Assembly (NCBI GenBank): GCA_002422085.1
Contig: DISZ01000019.1
Coordinates: 186,001 to 250,000, forward strand
Direction of reading: 5' to 3'
DNA from: Rhodobacteraceae bacterium UBA6197
GTDB taxonomy: Bacteria > Pseudomonadota > Alphaproteobacteria > Rhodobacterales > Rhodobacteraceae
Length of the DNA stretch: 64,000 nt
The position numbers and the translations under genes are program-made. The number at the start of each line of letters is the position of its first letter. The first letter of the stretch is position 1. Below, piece after piece: positions 1-9,332 of the stretch. The notes under the pieces were generated by a model. It ran no database searches. It saw only the letters and a list, made by a program, of their open reading frames with translations, and was not told the DNA's origin.

Positions 1-369
1 GGCAGCAGCGGTGAACCCAGATTTCGGCACCGCGCAGAAAACCGATCATCGCCTCAGATCGCACTTGTCGAAACAGCCCTCGCGCGATGCCGGGGTGGCA
101 TTCACAGGCAGATGTCGCAAAGAGGTTTCAGGTCGGCAAACTTGGGCGGGTCTTGCTTTGGGGACACCCGCAAAGCCGGCTCGATCTTCGATTTCCAAAG
201 CGACGGCACGTTGGCGCTGACGGGGTTGCCGCCACCGCCGGTCGAGCTGGGCTACCCTGCGGGCGGTACTGTCTTCGGTGGCCAATGCGAAAGGGATTTC
301 TTGAAACTTCCGCGTCAAAGCCGTCATATCGACTCAGATCCCTTGGCCCTGTCCCGCGAATGAGGCACC
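1..369. other. unassigned upstream region
   Basis: No reading frame here has both a plausible ribosome-binding site and a protein I recognise. Short open frames occur on both strands, as expected by chance at this GC content. The right edge holds the Shine-Dalgarno sequence (GAGG at 362-365) for the allantoin gene that follows, so the promoter of that operon probably lies in this stretch or upstream of the window. Confidence 0.5.
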
Positions 370-1781
370 ATGAACCGATACCCCCGTGATATGCGTGGCT
401 ATGGCGCCACCCCGCCCGATGCCAAATGGCCGATGGGTGCGCGTCTGGCCATCTCTTTGGTGCTCAACTACGAAGAGGGCGGCGAGAATTGCCTGCTCCA
501 CGGTGACGCCGCCTCAGAGGCGTTCCTATCGGAAATCGTCGGCGCCGCGCCCTGGCCCGGCCAACGCCATGCCAATATGGAATCACTCTATGACTACGGC
601 GCCCGTGCCGGGTTCTGGCGCCTGCACCGTCTGTTTACCGCGATGCACTTGCCGCTGACCGTCTACGGCGTCGCCACCGCGCTGGCGCGCAGCCCCGAAC
701 AGGTCGCCGCCATGCAATCGGCCGGCTGGGAAATCGCCTCGCACGGGCTGAAATGGGTCGAGCACAAGGACATGCCCGAGCCAGAAGAACGCGCCGCCAT
801 CGCCGAAGCGATCCGTCTGCACGCCGAAGTCACCGGCAGCCGTCCGCGCGGCTGGTATACCGGGCGTTCCTCGATCAACACCCTGCGGCTGGTCGCCGAG
901 GAAGGCGGTTTCGATTGGATATCCGATAGTTATGACGATGATCTGCCCTATTGGCTGGAACTGGGCGCACGCGATCAACTGGTGATTCCCTATACGTTGG
1001 ACACCAATGACATGCGTTTTGCCACGCCGCAGGGGTTCAACACGGGCGATCATTTCTTTGCCTATCTCAAGGACAGCTTCGATGCACTTTACGCCGAGGG
1101 CGCGACCGGCGCGGCGAAGATGATGTCAATCGGTCTTCATTGCCGCCTGATCGGGCGACCGGGCCGGGTGATGGGGCTGAAACGCTTTCTCGACTATGCC
1201 CGCAGCCACGAGGGGGTCTGGTTTGCCCGCCGTCAGGACATCGCTCAGCACTGGGCCTCGGCCCACCCGCCGCAGCGTTTTGCGCGCCCCAGCCAGATGG
1301 ACCGCGCCACCTTTGTCGCCCGTTTCGGCGGGGTGTTCGAACACTCTCCCTGGGTGGCCGACCGCGCCTTCGAACTGGAACTGGGTCCCGCACATGACAC
1401 CGCCCCTGGGCTGCACAATGCGCTGGCACGGGCGTTTCGCACGGCCACGCCGGACGAACGGCTGGGTGTGCTGAACGCGCACCCCGACCTTGCCGGAAAG
1501 CTGGCGCAGGCGCGCCGCCTGACCGAGGCCTCGTCGGGCGAACAGGCCAGCGCCGGGCTCGATGCGCTGACCGATGACGAACGCGCCACCTTTGGCCGTC
1601 TCAACGCCGAATATGTCGCCCGCCACGGCTTTCCCTTCATCATCGCCGTGCGCGATCATCGCAAGCCCGGCATTCTGACCGCCTTTCAGCGCCGCCTCGC
1701 CAATGATCGAAAAACCGAGTTTTCCATTGCCTGCGCTCAGGTTGAACGCATCGCCCTGCTGCGCCTGAAGGATCTGTTGCC

Positions 1782-1785
<4 letters not shown>
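370..1785 (+). CDS. puuE: bifunctional allantoinase (PuuE type) / OHCU decarboxylase (UraD)
   Basis: A 471-residue fusion of two purine-catabolism enzymes. Residues ~1-300 are a PuuE-type cofactor-independent allantoinase with a polysaccharide-deacetylase fold (NYEEGGE near the N-terminus, SHGLKW, YTGRSSINT). Residues ~310-471 are 2-oxo-4-hydroxy-4-carboxy-5-ureidoimidazoline decarboxylase, with the family motifs HPDLAGK, a Glu-Gln-containing helix and HGFPFIIAV. UraD makes (S)-allantoin and PuuE opens it to allantoate, so the two halves catalyse consecutive steps. GAGG lies 4 bases before the ATG. The stop overlaps the next start by 4 bases, indicating translational coupling. Order and motifs make the assignment firm; the fusion itself is known in Rhodobacteraceae. 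Confidence 0.93.
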
Positions 1786-2639
<854 letters not shown>

Positions 2640-2660
2640 CCCGTCAATCCCGATACCCCG

Positions 2661-2708
2661 GTCTCTTGGACCAAATACTCTCGGGGGGTCCGGGGGGCAG
2701 ACAGCCCC
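2661..2708 (+). repeat. dispersed intergenic repeat, copy 1
   Basis: An intergenic copy of the family described at the other repeat entries: a TTGG..CAAATACTC core followed by a G-rich run (GGGGGGTCCGGGGGGCAG) that can fold against the downstream AGCCCC. It lies between two genes of the allantoin operon and may attenuate transcription or protect the mRNA. Assigned by comparison with the other copies in this window. Confidence 0.6.
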
Positions 2709-2739
2709 TCGGCCTTTCCGCCAAAACCCCGGCAGGCCA

Positions 2740-3222
2740 ATGCGCACGATCAGAACCGAACCCCTTACCGCCGCCGCCTTCGCCCCTTTCGGCGATGTGC
2801 TCGACGCCAGCGGCCCGCCCGACCGGATCATCAACGCCGGGCTTTGCGAGCGCTTTCACGACCGCGCGCGGCTCGATTTCGGCGCTGACGGCCGCGCCGG
2901 GATCTCGATTTTTCAGGCGCAGCCGCGCAGCCTGCCCTATGTCTTGACCTTGTTGGAACGACATCCGATCGGCAGCCAGGCCTTTGTGCCGATGACGCCG
3001 CATCCGTTTCTGGTCATCACCGCCCCCGATCAGAACGGCCAGCCAGGCACGCCGCGGGCCTTTCTGACCGCACCGGGCCAAGCGATCAACCTGCGTCGCG
3101 GCGTCTGGCACGGCGTGCTGACGCCGCTTCATGCACCGGGCCTGTTTGCCGTGGTCGACCGCGTCGGCCCGGGCGAAAACCTCGAGGAATTTCCCCTGCC
3201 GGTGCCGTGGCGGATCGTCTAG
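2740..3222 (+). CDS. allA: ureidoglycolate lyase
   Basis: A 160-residue protein of the AllA/ureidoglycolate lyase family, which splits (S)-ureidoglycolate into glyoxylate and urea. Recognisable family segments are AAFAPFGDVLDA at the N-terminus, LTLLERHPIGSQAF, the FLVITAP strand and NLRRGVWHGVLTPL, followed by the VVDRVGPGENLEEF tail. The full family length is present. It ends the local set of allantoin genes; allantoate amidohydrolase, which is needed between allantoate and ureidoglycine, is not in this window. It converges with the next gene, leaving only 3 bases between the stops. Confidence 0.92.
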   Translation: MRTIRTEPLTAAAFAPFGDVLDASGPPDRIINAGLCERFHDRARLDFGADGRAGISIFQAQPRSLPYVLTLLERHPIGSQAFVPMTPHPFLVITAPDQNGQPGTPRAFLTAPGQAINLRRGVWHGVLTPLHAPGLFAVVDRVGPGENLEEFPLPVPWRIV

Positions 3223-3225
3223 CCG

Positions 3226-4026
3226 CTACTCGGGCTTCACTTTCGCCGCCGTGCCTGCCGCAAAAGCCTCAAGCCGCCCGCGCGCGGCGGGTTGGGTGTT
3301 GACGATCCCGGCCACCACCGCCTCGGCATAGGCGGCATCAAAGCTGGACATGTTCTGCATATGGCTGATCGCCGAACAGATCGCAAAGTTCGACAGCGGC
3401 GGGTTCTGCGCCGCGGCGCGGGCCAGTTCCATCGCCTTTTCGTCGCTCGACCCCTCGACCAGATATTGACACAGCCCGACCTGCACCGCCTCGGTGCCGC
3501 GATAGATCCGCCCGGTCAGCATCATGTCGATCATCCGCGCCTTGCCCACCAGATCGGCCACCCGGATCGTGGCCCCGCCGCCGGTGAACAGGCCGCGCTG
3601 GCCCTCGGGCAGGGCGAAATAGGTGCTGGCATCGGCCACCCGGACATGCGCCGCCGAGGCCAGTTCAAGCCCGCCGCCCACCACCGCCCCCTTCAGCGCG
3701 GCAATGATCGGCACGCCAGAGTATTCCATCTTGTTGAACGCCTCATGCCAGCGCAGGCAGATATGCATGAAATCCGCCGCCGAGCGATCCTGTTGAAAAT
3801 GTTCGACCAGATCCAGACCGGCACAGAAATGCGGGCCCTCGGCACGCAGCACGACCGCCCGCGCGCCCGCACGCGGCAAGGTCGAAAACAGCGCAATCAT
3901 TTCCTCGACCGTCGCGGCATCCAGCGCGTTGCGCTTGGCCGCCCGATTCAACGTCACCACAGCGATGCCGTCTTCATCCATCGTCACCGCAAGGTTCTTC
4001 AACCCCAGATCATCCACCATGCCCAT
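3226..4026 (-). CDS. enoyl-CoA hydratase/isomerase family (crotonase) protein
   Basis: A 266-residue crotonase-fold protein. It has the oxyanion-hole segments CAGLDL and GAVVGGGLELA and both acid/base glutamates found in true hydratases (Glu ~121 in GGLEL, Glu ~141 in LPEGQRG). It probably hydrates or isomerises an acyl-CoA thioester in the cytoplasm; the substrate cannot be told. I place the start at the ATG at 4026, which has AAAGG 7 bases upstream; an in-frame ATG at 4053 would add nine residues but sits too close to its G-run. It diverges from the MaoC-phosphotransacetylase gene across a 223-base gap. Confidence 0.85.
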   Translation of the reverse strand: MGMVDDLGLKNLAVTMDEDGIAVVTLNRAAKRNALDAATVEEMIALFSTLPRAGARAVVLRAEGPHFCAGLDLVEHFQQDRSAADFMHICLRWHEAFNKMEYSGVPIIAALKGAVVGGGLELASAAHVRVADASTYFALPEGQRGLFTGGGATIRVADLVGKARMIDMMLTGRIYRGTEAVQVGLCQYLVEGSSDEKAMELARAAAQNPPLSNFAICSAISHMQNMSSFDAAYAEAVVAGIVNTQPAARGRLEAFAAGTAAKVKPE

Positions 4027-4166
4027 CGTGCTGCCTTTGCCTGCCTTTTTCATCCCCCCACCATGGCGCAAGCCTGCACGACTGGCAAACCCCTGACGCT
4101 ACGGAACACGGGCTTGCAAGATGTTGACCTTGGTGGCGCCGAGGCAGATGTAGAGGCGCCCGCTTT

Positions 4167-4180
4167 GCTGCAGTTGCAGC
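4167..4180. promoter_or_regulatory. candidate PhaR-type operator upstream of the phosphotransacetylase gene
   Basis: The palindrome GCTGCAGTTGCAGC (CTGC-N4-GCAG) lies in the divergent gap between the enoyl-CoA hydratase and the MaoC-Pta/AckA operon, 70 bases before the latter's ATG. It matches the CTGC-N3/4-GCAG sites known for PhaR. I do not see a clear -35/-10 pair around it, so the link is weaker than for the phasin and pyc promoters. About five such sites are expected by chance in 64 kb at this GC content. Confidence 0.4.
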
Positions 4181-4249
4181 ATCCGGGCTCCCGTGCCGCA
4201 GCGACCCAACGGGCACGCCTGTTGGCGCACCGTATCGGAGAACAAACGG

Positions 4250-5644
4250 ATGATCGCGGAAAACCGCACCTTTGAAGAAATGTCCATCGGTGACAGCGCC
4301 GAATTGCGCCGCATCTGCACCGCGGACGATTTGTTGATTTTCGCCAATGCCTCGGGCAACCACAACCCGATACACCTGCCGCGCCATGACGGCGACGGCG
4401 ATGGCCAGCCCGAGGCGATCGTGCCCGGCATGTTTGTCGGCTCGTTGATTTCGGCGGTGCTGGGCAATGTGCTGCCGGGGCCGGGCACGCTCTACCAGCA
4501 CCAGAGCCTCGGGTTCACAAACCGCGCGTTTCCCGGCGACGAGCTGATCGCCCGTGTCACCGTTACCGGCAAGGCCACCGATGGTTCGGTCACCATGGCA
4601 ACACAGGTTCGCCGCGCCGCCGATAGCGCGCTGATCGCCGATGGCGAGGCCGTGGTGGTCGCCCCCCGCAACAAGGTGCGCTACGACGACCAGGACCTGC
4701 CCGGCCTTGTCGTCAACAACCACCGCCACTTCGAGCGGATGCTGGAACGCGCGGAACCCTTGCCGCCTTTGGTGACGGCCGTGATCTGCCCCGAGGACAG
4801 CAGTTCGCTTTCAGGCGCGCTTTTGGCAATGAAGCACACGATCATCGCGCCGATCCTGGTTGGCGATCATGCCCGGATCACCGCCACAGCCAAGGAGTTG
4901 AGTGCCGATCTGACCGGGATCGAGATCCTGCAAGCCGCCGACCCGCGCGCCGCAGCGGCGCTTGGCGTGGCGCTGGTCCACGAGGGGCGGGCGGGTGCGG
5001 TGATGAAGGGTCATCTGCACACCGACGATCTGCTGCGACCGATGCTGGACAAGGTCAGCGGATTGCGCATTGGCCGCCGCTTCACCCATATCTTCGTGAT
5101 GGACGTACCGGGGCTGAACCATCCCTTGCTGGTCACGGACGCGGCGATCAACATCGCCCCGGATCTCGAGACCAAGGTCGATATCGTGCAAAACGCCATC
5201 GACCTTGCGATCTCGTTGGGGATCGCGGTGCCGAAAGTGGGCGTGCTGTCGGCGGTCGAGACCGTGAACCCGGCCATTCCGTCGTCGATGGACGCCGCGC
5301 TCTTGTCAAAAATGGCCGAGCGCGGGCAGATCCGGGGCGGCATGGTCGATGGCCCGCTGGCAATGGACAACGCGGTCGATATCGCCGCCGCGCGGATCAA
5401 GGGGATCAAATCCGAGGTTGCGGGTCATGCCGACATTCTGGTGGTGCCGGGGCTGGACGCGGGCAACATGCTGGCCAAGCAGTTGACCTATCTGTCGCAT
5501 GCCGAGGCCGCCGGTGTGGTGATGGGGGCCCGGGTGCCGATCATTCTGAATTCCCGCGCCGATAGCGACATGGCGCGGCTGGCCTCTTGCGCGGTGGCAA
5601 CGCTGCACGATGCGCGCATCCGCGGGGTTGTGGTTCCGGCATGA
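4250..5644 (+). CDS. MaoC-like hydratase domain fused to phosphate acetyl/butyryltransferase
   Basis: A 464-residue fusion. Residues ~1-140 form a MaoC hot-dog domain. Residues ~165-464 form a phosphate acyltransferase that exchanges CoA and phosphate on a short acyl group (PAIPSS, VVPGLDAGNMLAKQL and RVPIILNSRAD segments). The hydratase motif reads SGNHNPIH where active hydratases have GDxNPxH: the His (~42) remains but the catalytic Asp is Asn (~37), so the domain may only bind the acyl-CoA. The ATG at 4250 has GGAG 9 bases upstream. It is followed after 10 bases by acetate kinase, giving an acetyl-CoA to acetate/ATP pathway. Confidence 0.9.
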   Translation: MIAENRTFEEMSIGDSAELRRICTADDLLIFANASGNHNPIHLPRHDGDGDGQPEAIVPGMFVGSLISAVLGNVLPGPGTLYQHQSLGFTNRAFPGDELIARVTVTGKATDGSVTMATQVRRAADSALIADGEAVVVAPRNKVRYDDQDLPGLVVNNHRHFERMLERAEPLPPLVTAVICPEDSSSLSGALLAMKHTIIAPILVGDHARITATAKELSADLTGIEILQAADPRAAAALGVALVHEGRAGAVMKGHLHTDDLLRPMLDKVSGLRIGRRFTHIFVMDVPGLNHPLLVTDAAINIAPDLETKVDIVQNAIDLAISLGIAVPKVGVLSAVETVNPAIPSSMDAALLSKMAERGQIRGGMVDGPLAMDNAVDIAAARIKGIKSEVAGHADILVVPGLDAGNMLAKQLTYLSHAEAAGVVMGARVPIILNSRADSDMARLASCAVATLHDARIRGVVVPA

Positions 5645-5654
5645 GGGGGCGGGC

Positions 5655-6785
5655 ATGATCCTGACGCTGAACGCGGGCTCTTCGTCGATCAAGTTCGCGC
5701 TCTTCAAAGGCGCGACGCGTCTGGCCTCGGGATTGGTGGACCGGATTGGCGCGGCGGCCGACCTGCGCTTTCACCCCAAGGAAGGTGCGGCACAGGATGT
5801 GCCGCTGGGTGCGGTCAGCCACCGGGGCGCGCTGGGCGCGATTCTTTCGCTGATCGAGCGGCAGTTCGCGCAAGCCCGGATCGAGGCGGTGGGCCACCGC
5901 GTCGTGCACGGTGGCCCGCGCCATGCCGCGCCGGCGCGGATCACCCCGGCGTTGCTGCCTGAACTTGCTGCGCTGGAGCCGTTTGCGCCGCTGCACCAGC
6001 CGCACAATCTGGCCGGTGTGCGCGCCGCCATGGAGGCCTTTCCGCAGGCGGTTCAGGTGGCCTGCTTTGACACCGCGTTTCACCGAACGCAGGATTTCGT
6101 GCATGAAACTTATGCCTTGCCCCGCGCCTATTACGACAAGGGCGTGCGGCGCTATGGCTTTCATGGGCTGAGCTATGCGTCAATCGCGGGCGCTTTGGCC
6201 CGGCACGCGCCGGCGCTGCATGCGGGCCGGGTGGCGGTGGCGCATCTGGGCAATGGCGCCTCGCTTTGCGGGATGATCGGCGGGCGGTCGGTCGCCACAA
6301 CCATGGGGTTTTCGCCCCTCGACGGGCTGGCGATGGGCACCCGCCCGGGCCAGATCGACCCCGGCGTGCTGCTTTATCTGATGCAGCACGAAGGGATGAC
6401 GGCGGCCGAGATCTCGGACCTGCTCTACCGCCGCTCGGGGCTATTGGGGCTTTCGGGTCTGTCCAACGACATACGCCAACTGGAAGCCTCGGACAATCCG
6501 GCCGCGCGGCAGGCGATCCGTTATTTCACCAGCCGCATTCGCCATGAAATCGGTGCAATGGCCGCTGATATGGGCGGGCTGGACGCGATCGTCTTTACCG
6601 GCGGCATCGGCGAAAACTCGACCCGCGTGCGCAGCGAGGTGCTGGCGGGCCTGGATTGGCTTGGGGTGGCGTCGGTTGTCGAAGACGGCACTGACCTTGC
6701 CCTCGGCACGTCCAGGGTCAGGGCCCTGGTCATCGGTTCGGACGAAGAAAAGATCATCGCGGACTTGACCCGGAAATTCTGCTGA
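5655..6785 (+). CDS. ackA: acetate kinase
   Basis: A 376-residue acetokinase that converts acetyl phosphate and ADP to acetate and ATP (or the reverse). The family motifs are intact: NAGSSSIKFALF at the N-terminus, GHRVVHGGP, CFDTAFH, YGFHGLS, HLGNGAS, MGTRPGQIDPG and FTGGIGENS. It is somewhat shorter than the roughly 400-residue enterobacterial enzyme, mainly in surface loops. It starts 10 bases after the phosphotransacetylase stop, so both are translated from one message; the fused MaoC domain suggests that acyl groups other than acetyl may also pass through the pair. Confidence 0.95.
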   Translation: MILTLNAGSSSIKFALFKGATRLASGLVDRIGAAADLRFHPKEGAAQDVPLGAVSHRGALGAILSLIERQFAQARIEAVGHRVVHGGPRHAAPARITPALLPELAALEPFAPLHQPHNLAGVRAAMEAFPQAVQVACFDTAFHRTQDFVHETYALPRAYYDKGVRRYGFHGLSYASIAGALARHAPALHAGRVAVAHLGNGASLCGMIGGRSVATTMGFSPLDGLAMGTRPGQIDPGVLLYLMQHEGMTAAEISDLLYRRSGLLGLSGLSNDIRQLEASDNPAARQAIRYFTSRIRHEIGAMAADMGGLDAIVFTGGIGENSTRVRSEVLAGLDWLGVASVVEDGTDLALGTSRVRALVIGSDEEKIIADLTRKFC

Positions 6786-7170
6786 TGGCTCTGACGCCTA
6801 TCAGGCCGGAAGCGTGATCGCGCGATAGCCAATCAGATACCCGGTCCGTTCCGGCATCACGCCACGGCCCGAACCACGCCGCCAAGACCCAAGCCGCGCA
6901 AAGGCTCGGCACAGGCCGAAACAACAGGCGCCGCGCCCCCCCGTGGCGTGCAACAAACCCGGTTCACGCAAAACTGACGTAACCGCCGCGCCGAAAACCG
7001 CCCGTGCACTGCGGGCACACTTTTCTTGCCCCTCCATTGCGGCTAGAGTCCGCGCAATACCGTGCAAATTGGCGCCGATGCGGGCCTTTGCGCGGGCAAT
7101 GGGCAGGGCGCGCCCGCCTCGAAGGGCGGAACGGGTCAGACGCGGAAAAATCCGCGCGAAAGGGGCGATG
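6786..7170. other. intergenic region without a recognised gene
   Basis: 385 bases between ackA and the SPOR lipoprotein. I find no convincing small gene. A run of codons continues upstream of the chosen lipoprotein start, but it is Arg/Ala-rich, has no signal peptide and lacks a ribosome-binding site, so I treat it as leader. AAAGGGG at 7160-7165 is the ribosome-binding site of the lipoprotein. A TAGAGT hexamer near 7044 could be a -10 element, but no good -35 is spaced correctly. Confidence 0.4.
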
Positions 7171-8079
7171 ATGTCAAGGCAGGGGATTACGGGATTTGCG
7201 CTGATGCTGGGCTGCGGGCTACTGCTCGCGGGCTGCGAAGATGGCGCGCAACCCTTCGGCTTTCTCAAGGGCGCGGCGGGCGATACCACCAGCCCTGCCG
7301 CCGCGTCCTCGACCCGGTTGGTCGAACGCGACGTCGAGGCCCCCGAGGTCTTTTCCGCGGATGATCAGGGGCTTTGGGACGGTCGCCCCTCGTTGGGCGG
7401 GGTCTGGGTCGCGCACCCCACGGTCAAAGACCCCGAACGGGTCATCATTCGCAACACCGCCAACGGCAAATTCGTGATCGGCGCGCTGTTCCGGCGCGAA
7501 CGCGACAATCCGGGGCCGAAGATGCAGGTTTCGTCGGACGCGGCGGCGGCGCTTGGGATGCTGGCCGGTCAACCCGTCGCGCTGTCGGTGGTGGCACTGC
7601 GCCGGCAAGAGGCTCCTGTTGAACCCGAGCCGACAAGCGGGCCGGTTCTGGCCACCGAAACGATCGAGGCCAAACCGATTGACGATCTGACGGCCGCTGC
7701 CGCCGGTGCGATCGCCGCCGCCGAAGGCAAGCCCGGCGCCAAGCCCACGCCCAAACCCACAGCCAAACCCACAGCCAAACCCATCGCATCCGTGGTGACA
7801 CAACCCGCCGACCAACCGGCGGTCAAACCTGCCGCCAGCACCTCCGCCGGGACCAAGGCCTATGTCCAGATCGGCATTTTCAGCGTCGAGGCCAATGCCA
7901 AACGTGCCGCCAGTCAATTGACGGGTGCTGGCATCAACTCGACGATCAAGAAAGAGACAAGCCAGGGCAAGACCTTCTGGCGCGTCATCGCGGGCCCCCT
8001 GACCGGCGCCGACCGCGATACACAGATCCAGAAAATCAAGGGCCTCGGCTACTCCGACGCCTACACCGTTTCAAACTGA
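7171..8079 (+). CDS. SPOR-domain lipoprotein
   Basis: A ~302-residue envelope protein. The N-terminus is a lipoprotein signal with lipobox LLAGC (Cys near residue 22). The middle is a low-complexity Ala/Pro/Lys linker with repeats of KPTAKPTAKP (DNA near 7741-7790). The last ~75 residues are a SPOR domain (YVQIGIFSVEANAKR, RVIAGPLTG), which binds denuded glycan strands at septa. Two ATGs lie side by side at 7168 and 7171; the second has the better spacing from AGGGG. The D,D-carboxypeptidase starts 16 bases downstream, suggesting that both act on septal peptidoglycan. Confidence 0.82.
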   Translation: MSRQGITGFALMLGCGLLLAGCEDGAQPFGFLKGAAGDTTSPAAASSTRLVERDVEAPEVFSADDQGLWDGRPSLGGVWVAHPTVKDPERVIIRNTANGKFVIGALFRRERDNPGPKMQVSSDAAAALGMLAGQPVALSVVALRRQEAPVEPEPTSGPVLATETIEAKPIDDLTAAAAGAIAAAEGKPGAKPTPKPTAKPTAKPIASVVTQPADQPAVKPAASTSAGTKAYVQIGIFSVEANAKRAASQLTGAGINSTIKKETSQGKTFWRVIAGPLTGADRDTQIQKIKGLGYSDAYTVSN

Positions 8080-8095
8080 GGAGCCGCAATTCCAG

Positions 8096-9328
8096 ATGTC
8101 CTTGCTCTCCCGATCCTTCACCCGCCCCCAGTTTTTCGCCCGCCCCCAGTCCTTCGCCCGTCGATGCGTCGCCCGGCTGTCCTTTGCCCGCCTGCTGGTG
8201 CTGACGCTTGCCAGCCTTGTCGTCGCCCTGCCCGCCCATGCCTTTGAAACCCACGCCCGTGCGGCATGGGTCTATGACATGACGACCGACACGGTGCTGC
8301 TTGAGAAAAATGCCGATGTCGCACTGCCTCCGGCCTCGATGTCGAAACTGATGACGGTGAACATGCTGTTCGAGGCGCTCAAGGACGGGCGGGTCAGCAT
8401 GGAGACGCAGTTCCCGGTCTCGTCGCGGGCCAAGGCGATGGGCGGCTCGACGATGTTTCTCAATGAACGCGACCGCCCGACGGTGGCCGATCTGATCAAG
8501 GGCATCATCGTGCTGTCGGGCAATGACGCCTGTGTCGTGGTGGCCGAAGGGTTGGCGGGCACCGAACACGCCTTTGCCGCGCAGATGAGCGAACGCGCCC
8601 GGGCTATCGGGATGACCAATTCCAGCTTTGCCAACGCTTCGGGCTGGCCCGACCCCGGCCAACGCATGTCGATGCATGATCTGGGGGTGCTGTCGGTCCG
8701 GCTGATCCGCGAATTTCCGGATCTTTACCGGAATTTCGCAATCACCGAGTTTCCCTATGACGACCGTGCGCCGGACAACCGTCACAACCGCAACCCGCTG
8801 CTCAAGCTGGGGATCGGCGCGGACGGGCTGAAAACCGGCCATACCGAAGAGGCGGGCTATGGGCTTGTCGGCTCGGCGGTGCAGGGCAACCGGCGCATCG
8901 TCTTTGTCATCTCGGGGCTGGAATCCGAAGTCGCGCGCGCGCAAGAGGCCGAGGCGCTGGTGAATTGGGCGTTTCGCCAATTCGTGCTGAAACAGGTCGC
9001 GTCCAAGGGCACGAAACTCGCCGAGGCGCCGGTCTGGCTGGGCGATGCAAATACCGTCGGGCTGGTAACGGCCGAAGATCTGTCGTTGCTGCTGCCGGCG
9101 CTGGGCGCAGACGGGGTCCGGGCCGAGGCGGTGTTCTCGGGGCCGATCGAAGCGCCGATCACCGAGGGGCAGGAACTGGGAGAACTGGTCATCAACGTGC
9201 CCGATATGGCCGAGCGGCGCGTGCCACTGCTGGCGCAAACGGCGGTGGAGAAGGGCGGCTTCACTGTGCGGATAAAGACTGCGCTGGGGCAAGTTGCGGC
9301 CCGTGCGCTGGCATCGCTGGGCAGCTAG
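8096..9328 (+). CDS. D-alanyl-D-alanine carboxypeptidase (penicillin-binding protein 5/6 family)
   Basis: A 410-residue serine D,D-peptidase that trims pentapeptide side chains in the periplasm. It has a long, Arg-rich signal peptide ending near PAHA (~residue 49), then the three penicillin-binding motifs: SMSK (SxxK, ~residue 82), SGN (~residue 142) and KTG (~residue 245), plus the C-terminal beta-rich PBP5 stalk. The signal n-region contains FARPQ-type repeats encoded by an 18-base tandem repeat. GAGGAG overlaps the stop of the SPOR gene. It is first of a run of coupled housekeeping genes. Confidence 0.93.
   Translation: MSLLSRSFTRPQFFARPQSFARRCVARLSFARLLVLTLASLVVALPAHAFETHARAAWVYDMTTDTVLLEKNADVALPPASMSKLMTVNMLFEALKDGRVSMETQFPVSSRAKAMGGSTMFLNERDRPTVADLIKGIIVLSGNDACVVVAEGLAGTEHAFAAQMSERARAIGMTNSSFANASGWPDPGQRMSMHDLGVLSVRLIREFPDLYRNFAITEFPYDDRAPDNRHNRNPLLKLGIGADGLKTGHTEEAGYGLVGSAVQGNRRIVFVISGLESEVARAQEAEALVNWAFRQFVLKQVASKGTKLAEAPVWLGDANTVGLVTAEDLSLLLPALGADGVRAEAVFSGPIEAPITEGQELGELVINVPDMAERRVPLLAQTAVEKGGFTVRIKTALGQVAARALASLGS
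8117..8160 (+). repeat. 18-bp tandem repeat inside the signal-peptide coding region
   Basis: About 2.4 copies of an 18-base unit begin at 8117, 8135 and 8153 (TTCGCCCGCCCCCAGT-type). They encode the repeated residues F-(T/A)-R-P-Q-(F/S) in the positively charged n-region of the carboxypeptidase signal peptide. Slippage here would change the length of that region by six residues without a frameshift. Confidence 0.65.
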
Positions 9329-9332
9329 GCGA

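Noticed and set aside
1..369. Open frames on both strands before the allantoin operon
   Set aside because: No ribosome-binding site, no recognisable protein and overlapping frames typical of high-GC DNA.
4099..4182. Possible short minus-strand peptide in the gap upstream of the phosphotransacetylase gene
   Set aside because: Only about 27 residues from its ATG, no Shine-Dalgarno, and it covers the candidate operator.
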